Shown one piece after another: positions 58,201-64,000 of a stretch of 64,000 bases of DNA. The stretch's first letter is position 1, and each line of letters begins with the position of its first letter. The notes under the pieces are model-generated. The model saw nothing but the letters and a program-made list of their open reading frames with translations. It did not search any database and had not been told where the DNA came from. Origin of the DNA: Polytrichum commune (Eukaryota > Streptophyta > Polytrichopsida > Polytrichales > Polytrichaceae); contig OX485807.1 of assembly GCA_950295325.1 (NCBI GenBank), positions 20,743,666 to 20,807,665 on the forward strand. The letters are read 5' to 3'. Position numbers and translations under genes: made by a program.

Positions 58201-61200
58201 GTGGCTGTATATTAGAGTTATCCTCTAACTCAATGTGACTTTTGGTTTGGAGTTGGTTGTTTTGCATACAACACCTTCCATGTTCTGTAAGTTTTTGGTG
58301 CATGGTTGGAGGTAGTTTGGAGGTTTAAACAAAGAATATTCTACATCGGTTCTGTGAGGCCCTCAATGAACTGGAATAGGTTGCCCTTCATTAAAATTCA
58401 AACACCACCTCTGAGCATGCACCATCAGCAGCGGAAAGGAATTATTGATTTTGTATGGAAGGCAACCAATGAATTCTTATAGAAGACTAACTCCCAACGA
58501 AAAGTCCCATTGAGTTAACCCTAGATCCCTGAGGGACCCAAAATGACCAATTTTTGATGGTTTTTGTTTCAAATGAGACCTTTGACTTTTTTAGATGGAG
58601 GTGAAATCCTTGTTAGCATTGATGAATTTCATTTTGCATCCAACACCCCAAATTTCATTGGATTTGGAATATAACCTCAGCCTTGTAGAATTTGTCAATG
58701 TCATCCAACGCCCCAAATTCCAATGGATTTGGACTAAACCTCACGATACACTAGGAAATTTGTCAGATCGGAAAACAACACTCATGTATACTTGGAATGC
58801 TATGAAAATTTGCAAGGATTTAGTTTATTTTATGTTTCAAATATCTACTGTTGGGATTGGTAGTTGGAGTTTTTAAAGTTACTTAAAAAATATTATGTAA
58901 GATTGGATGTAAAACAAAGAGCTACACATTGCAAGAGCTCTCAAAAAATCACATTTGGTGCAAACATAAAAATTTCAAGCCTCAAAGGTTCCCAATTTAG
59001 TTGGAAATCTTATGCAAAAAGTTTCATCCCAATTGGGTCTCGTCCCGTGATCCATTTGATGATGTCAGTAGGGTTAAAATTTATTTTCAATCATCTACCC
59101 CGCCCATTGTACCTTCACAAATGTACTATTTCCTCATTCATATTGCCACATGGACGGTTGAGATTTTTTTGTAAAGCTCATACAAAGGCCAAGATCATAA
59201 CCATATGATTGGATGCTCAAAAACACCTACAGATTGAGTCCTAAATAATCTCTCTTAGAAACAGTCATTTGAGGCCGATTTTGAGGAGAATGGTGCTTAG
59301 GGATTTAGGGGTTAAGGAAAAACTCAATTAGGACTCTAAAATTTATGGAAATTTCGCAGTTGAAGCGAGTCGTCACCCTCCTTAAGAACAACTCCTATAG
59401 TCACTTGTAAAATGGTTATCTCAATAATCTGCTTTCATGGGCCAATGCCACATGCTCATCTCAGACATAATGTCCACACACACATACATACATATATATA
59501 TATATATTCATTACCCACCAATTGTTTATTGAAAGAAACAATCCTTGAAAGTCCTTTCATCCTCAACTGAATAATCGGTGGGCAATTAAGAACATTTGGG
59601 ATTTGTGAGTTGGATGAAGCATGCAGCCTCCCCCCCAACAAAAGAACCAAAACTTAGAAAGCCGACTACTGAGAGAATCATTCTTCAGTGACCATAGGAG
59701 TTGCTCTTAATGACAGGAATTAGCCCATTCAAATTCATTCAGAAGACAAGAGAAGTTATCGAATACTTTGTCTCGTCTGCAATTAGAATTAGTGTAAACA
59801 TAAGAGTCTATTCACAAACTTAGGGTAGCATGCTTACCAACACAGCTCTTTAAGATACGTGTCCCAGAGAATGAAGGTTAAGCCTTCGTCGAATTCATTT
59901 GTAAGAGCCCGAAACAAATAATGGGCTGTCACTCTATCTGCTGCGCCTGGTATGGAGGAAGCTATTCGAACAAAAGCTTCTTCTCCAACTACACCTTTCC
60001 TCTGCCAGAGGGGGGAAAATAAAATCACTTAGCAATTCACTCTACTAACTCTCCTCCTATGCCCATTGTATTGCAGATTCAAGCAATAAAAGGAAGCAAT
60101 AGTTGCACTAAAAGCTGCAAATGAATAGGACTTTGATCAGCTGACGAAAACAAGGTACAAACCAAAAGAAAAAAAGAGAAGCAAGGGTGTCTAAGAGGAC
60201 ATCCGTCTTGTTTACTCACAGGCAAATTATTTGTCTCGCTGGAGTAAAGATCTTCTAAGTAAGGTCGCTGCCACGCCAACATTGCTGTGAAAGTCAATCG
60301 CCGAAAAGCAGCATCCTGCAATACACATACACACACACGTTATTACATAGAAATCCGACACAAGTCCTCACCCTGAAATGTTGTAGCTCCCTCAACTTCC
60401 CAAAAAACGCAACTTGACTACATAATACCTAAGAAACTTTATATAGAGAGAGGGTATGTTGTAAGCATCACGTGACCTAAGGTAGATGGGTGTTAAAGCT
60501 TTACTATTTTCCACTATCCCACTTCTCCTAGGATATAAAACCCATGATTAATATGAGATGGGTTAGCCGCAAATCAGGGCCATAGCCGCTTTCCTCATGC
60601 TTTTCGGAGCTCATATGAATATCTTATTCATTATCAAAGTGAAGATTCTCCTGCTCATTAAATGGTCATATAGTTTCCCCTCCCCCAAACTTATGTTGAC
60701 CATTGACTCTAGAATGGTTATCAGATTTTGAGCACATAGTCCAATCTCTTCTAACCACATGATGTCTTTTTGGTATCCGTTCTTGGAGCCACACCTAACC
60801 GCATCCCACTCAAATATAGGTGTTGGTTTAAGGTAAGTAGCAGAATTAGTCACATCTACCTTCACTCAGATGCGATTGACAAGCCAAGATGGAATAATAC
60901 CACATACATCACATAAGAAACAGAATGCATTTTCTAAATATGCAGGAAAGGATATTAAGAGAGGAAAAGTCATTACTGAGAGGAGTGGGTGAACATCAGC
61001 TCCTGAGCGTGCCAAATACCGGAAGACACAAAACTCAACAAGATTTTGTGCTTCATTCTGGATGGCAACTGGTGCAGTTGCTTCAAAGTTCGCCCTCATC
61101 TTCTTTCCAGTGATTCCATTCAACCTGCATTGCCAGAAAGGTTGGAACATTCATTGAACTAGATGGTCCAAACTATTAGGAAAATCATATTCAAGTGAAA

Positions 61201-62799
61201 ATATTATTTGGAATTAAGGGAGTCAGTAGCTCAACAACAAACTGACCTGCTAAACTGTTCAATAGTATTAATAGCCGCCGGAGAAAGCTCCCCTCCTGGA
61301 GTTTGCGAATCTACAGAGTGTTCCTTAAATGTGAGTTCCATTTCAAAATCCGATAAATCTTTCTCCTTTGAAACCTCTATGTTTGTCGTGGAAGCTGAAG
61401 CTGCTGAAGCTTCTGTCTTCCAGTTATCATCTGCTTCCCAAAATCGCCATCCTTTGGGTACTTCAACCGGACCTAATTGCCACGACCTAGCTTCTGTGCA
61501 CAGCAACAACAATAGTTTGTCAATTGAACATATGAGGGTCTTAAGTGGCTCGTTTTCTCAGTTCTCCATCTCCTATTGATTGAATTTACTTTGTCAAATT
61601 TGCGTAGCATTAGCACATCTACGATGAAATATCAACACAACCAGATTGAAGAACAGACCTCCCCTGATTTAGTTATAAATACTAGAAGTGCATGTTTGTT
61701 GATTCCTTCACTGAATACACAGGTCCTCCCAACTGCGTTCACAGTTGAATATTGAGTAGTTCATAAAATCTGAAGACATATTTCAATCTCTTTTGAACAT
61801 GTGGCATTAAGGTGTTTATTCATTGATTCTCACTGAACCACACACCGATCAAATATAGGTGCTTGAACAAGAAAAGTAACCGAATGACACCCACATACCT
61901 TAAATAAATATAGATACATAAACTTTTCACACCATTACCTAATTCTTTTTATCGAGTATATGACCCTAAAAACTTTAATTTACTATCTCTTGATTCTTAA
62001 TTTATGTTTTTTACCAGTTACCTTCATCCGTAAGTGTTGATGAAAATTGAACATCAATCCTTACGAATGCACTTGAATTGTTTGCTACGAGTCTATCTTA
62101 TTTGACATGAAAAAAATGTAAAGTGGCAATAAAACTTGACTCGCAATCTATGTGGTGGGGATTGTTATTTTTTATACACAGAACATGAACTAGTAATACG
62201 CATCCAATTTCTGCAACCCTTAATTTCATTGACACAAGGAAACCAGGAGAGACATTAAGACAAAACCCTGAAGTAGGAGGTAAAAAAACCCAAGAAGTGT
62301 AGTCAATCAGATATACTCCCAGCTCAAAACACTCGAGGTTTAAAGCCGATCATGACGCCCAAGAATTTTGTGGGTGTCAAAAACTCTGGACTCTATTCCA
62401 AAACTATGAAGGGTAGAATCATATGCGAGGAGAAAGATCAAAGGTAATGCAGATGCATAAAAACTATTCAACATTCTTGACAGTCAAGATGATCATACCT
62501 GCTCTTATTAAATACCGGAACGATTGTTGCTTAATCTTTAGCCCATTCCCTGATGCTCCTGCGATTCGCCTAACTCCATAGAACCCCGAACTACAAGAAT
62601 TACAAACTAGCAGACTCCGAAGCGCCATCTTCTTCAACGACTGCGGCTGGCGACCGGCTAAAACCCTTCCATCTTCCGCAGAGTATCTCCCATTTCGACC
62701 TGTTGGCGGCTTCCTTCTACTGCCATTCAATGACGAAATTTTTGATGCGCATGTCTCTATTGTAATGCTCCGTTGTGGGATTTGTTGCAATCCTAACAT
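52276..62799 (-). CDS. DUF639 family protein, complete 12-exon gene
   Basis: Plant DUF639 family, function unknown. Exons (high to low): 62799-62499, 61493-61247, 61124-60977, 60315-60220, 60001-59838, 58158-57984, 57511-57375, 56431-56218, 54936-54463, 53692-53580, 53338-53083, 52593-52276. All junctions are GT-AG; phases join exactly to 2643 nt, 880 aa. Residues 1-100 are Ser/Arg-rich and lack acids at the start, as in plastid or mitochondrial transit peptides. Family landmarks: GWRFWEADD, FDEGLTFILWDTYL, LTDRALYFE (before residue 378), VRLDLTHKDAV, KVGPFGSEVFDSA, WVLEFVDFGGEGRRETWYAI, AISSAINSIARLQ. Residues about 676-711 and 780-805 are membrane segments (VAFLFAATGLVYM, YIIPAIFLSSAATLFAL, LLSLLAAGVVTWIIPF). 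The acidic tail ends WLGDDQ. No frame damage is seen, so it is probably functional. Confidence 0.93.
52843..52880. repeat. Short perfect hairpin in DUF639 intron 11
   Basis: TAGGCACCCA and TGGGTGCCTA are inverted around AAT, with partial extension (CTATAG / CTATAATAG) on either side. It is intronic and on neither splice site. Confidence 0.85.
53832..53859. repeat. Perfect 13-bp inverted repeat in DUF639 intron 9
   Basis: ATGCCAACCTCCG and CGGAGGTTGGCAT are separated by AC only. Perfect arms with a 2-nt spacer form a palindrome-like site rather than a normal RNA hairpin loop. Confidence 0.9.
55010..55250 (+). repeat. Fragment related to the 11.3-12.4 kb satellite array, in DUF639 intron 8
   Basis: TAGTATATAGGTAAATGCATGGTA, then TCACAAGATGAAAGAATCTTTG and AATACCCAAGTTGT, parallel the end of the satellite array and its flank at about 12210-12360 (TATATAGGTGAATGTATG, TCAAGATGAGAGGATCTTTG, TATACTTGAGTTGT). 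The match is patchy but in the same order. Confidence 0.6.
56491..56626 (+). repeat. 63-bp tandem repeat in DUF639 intron 7
   Basis: AACATGTAAAGATCCAATAA starts at 56491 and 56554, and AACATGTAAAGG at 56617, exactly 63 bp apart. Two units are essentially identical and the third is truncated. The next 370 bp hold a second, diverged duplication of about 190 bp (CATTCCAAA-type blocks near 56780 and 56955). Confidence 0.9.
58285..58430. mobile_element. Foldback MITE-like copy in DUF639 intron 5
   Basis: TTTTTGGTGCATGGTTGGAG...AAACAAAGAAT matches the left arm of the element at 2445-2635, and an inverted right arm (CAAACACCACCTCTGAGCATGCACC) follows. The rest of this 1.68-kb intron (58431-59837) is unassigned, apart from a (TA)n tract near 59494-59508. 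Confidence 0.55.
60479..60862 (-). mobile_element. MITE family F2, complete copy in DUF639 intron 3
   Basis: Ends AAGGTAGATGGG (60479) and CACATCTACCTT (60862) are inverted relatives. The interior matches the + copies at 6791-7188 and 30079-30503 read backwards. It makes up more than half of the 661-bp intron and leaves both splice sites intact. Confidence 0.8.
61780..61920. mobile_element. Terminal F2-like fragment in DUF639 intron 1
   Basis: ACCACACACCGATCAAATATAGGTGCTTGAACAAG, followed by ACCCACATACCTTAAA, resembles one end of family F2. Short and diverged. Confidence 0.45.
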
Positions 62800-64000
62800 T
62801 CTGTAAATAAATCCTTCAATTCCACCTAACCCACCTAAACCCTAAAATTTGTGTCGGAATTTTCCAATGACTACAATATCAATTGTCTGCAAGGGAAAAA
62901 AACGGGGGGGGGGGAAGCAATATGTGAGACTGGTGAATTATCTGCAACAACCGCCCACTCTCTTAAAAAAAACATTCATATCAACAGAAGACAATGTGAG
63001 TAGATAATCGATATTTATATTAGTGTTTTTTTTTACTATTCTAATAATGACATTTGCAGTTGAAACGGAAAAAAATTGTCTGCATCTATCAGTCAAGGAA
63101 GATGCTTAATGATGATGCCTCCTTCTCCACACATGCATCAGGTCGAGTTTGGGAGTAGGAAATGTGGTTTATCAATTCACACAGAAACACAACCTTCTGT
63201 CAGGGCTCAATAATTTAAGTCTTGACTCCGGTTGCAATTACCCAGGTGAACAATTCGAGAGACATGAGTGACAAATCACCATGGTCAAGAACAGGATAAG
63301 AATATATAAAACCTGCTAGATGGAAGCTTAATTTAACGAACTTACTTCACCCCACTCCATCACAAAGGCTTGATACTTAGAAAAAAAAAAAAATTAAAAT
63401 TAAACTCTACTGCTTGAAGCAATATCACACATTCTATGCACGAATTAGAGGTTTCCTGAAGTACCTATATCTGTTTAAACTTCACATCCGACAGGAAGAA
63501 TAAGCATTTGAGCTTCCATGTAATAATTCCAAAAATAATGCCTACATCCATCTTAATGCCTACCTACCCATCTTAAAATCCTTGAACTTGCTGAATTAGA
63601 GATTTCCGGAAGCACATAATTCTGTTTAGAGTTTTACATCCGACAAAGAGGATTACGGGCAGTTGAGCTTCCATCTCATTCCAAGAACTCAATCCTACAC
63701 CTATCTACATGCCTACCCATCTTTAAAAAAAATCCTTGAAATTGCCGAAACCGAATCGCTTTGTGTGTGCGGTTGCAGGAAGAGCAGATTGCAAAGAATT
63801 GATGATAAACATACCTTGAACAAAAATTCTCCCCTAACTAATCCTTTCTTCTCTTCCTCAACTTCACTGTCCAATCTTCAAAAATCGTAAGTAACATGAG
63901 GGACTCGGCCTACAACCAATCTCACAGATTCCTTCAGAAAGAAAAGGTCCCTCTCTCTTCTCTTCCTCAAAACCGACCTCGATGGAATCCACAATTTCAC
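62800..64000 (-). promoter_or_regulatory. Probable 5'-UTR exon, UTR intron and upstream edge of the DUF639 gene
   Basis: On the minus strand the coding exon can extend to an acceptor CTTGCAG with the exon starting at 62886. A donor TTCAAG|GTATG occurs at 63815/63814, implying a 928-bp intron and a first, non-coding exon from 63815 to somewhere near or beyond the window edge. That exon is purine-rich on the minus strand (GAGGAAGAGAAGA). The intron holds a poly-G tract near 62905-62914. Inferred from splice-like signals only. Confidence 0.55.

Noticed and set aside
63663-63890. Plus-strand 75-codon frame near the right edge
   Set aside because: It overlaps the inferred DUF639 5'-UTR intron and exon on the other strand and shows no recognisable domain.

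Overview
This is a nuclear genome window from a land plant. The three best gene models belong to plant protein families (DUF639, DUF8204, and the leucine zipper of ternary complex factor MIP1), introns follow GT-AG, and the DUF639 gene has 12 coding exons. Roughly the first two thirds of the window is gene-poor, AT-rich transposon debris. I cannot name the species. The mix of degenerate PIF/Harbinger elements, LINE reverse transcriptases and many foldback MITEs would suit a seedless plant (fern, lycophyte or bryophyte) as well as a seed plant.

Layout. 1-3.8 kb holds a two-gene PIF/Harbinger element: a transposase on + that enters from the left edge, and its MYB/trihelix accessory protein on -. 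Both are interrupted only by in-frame stop codons. 4-42 kb has no convincing host gene. It contains MITE families (F1 with a near 38-bp terminal inverted repeat, F2 with an AAGGTAGATG end, F3 with a GAGGGAATT end, a Tourist-like element, and several small foldbacks), four copies of a SINE-like repeat, two LINE relics (about 18.0-19.7 kb and 27.5-28.05 kb, both -), a second decayed Harbinger transposase (41.0-42.2 kb), and several tandem arrays with units of about 200, 221, 264, 265 and 290 bp.

42.8-64 kb is the genic part. On + lies a MIP1-zipper gene (coding exons 45381-48242, with probable 5'-UTR exons upstream) whose reading frame stops where the C-terminal DUF547 domain would be expected. 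Next, on +, is a single-exon DUF8204 gene (50969-51583) preceded by a tandemly duplicated, G-box-bearing upstream block. Convergent to it, on -, is a complete DUF639 gene (52276-62799). Its 12 exons join without a phase error into an 880-residue protein with a transit-peptide-like N-terminus and C-terminal membrane segments, and a probable non-coding first exon reaches the right edge. Its introns carry MITE and satellite fragments of the same families seen in the repeat-rich part.

The three genes are not an operon and I see no evidence that they share a pathway. The most unusual points are the truncated MIP1-zipper gene, the stop-only decay of the Harbinger pair, a small MITE nested in a SINE, a 122-bp near-perfect TTA-flanked foldback, and exact-period recent tandem duplications. 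I found no CRISPR array, rRNA, convincing tRNA or defence-like system.
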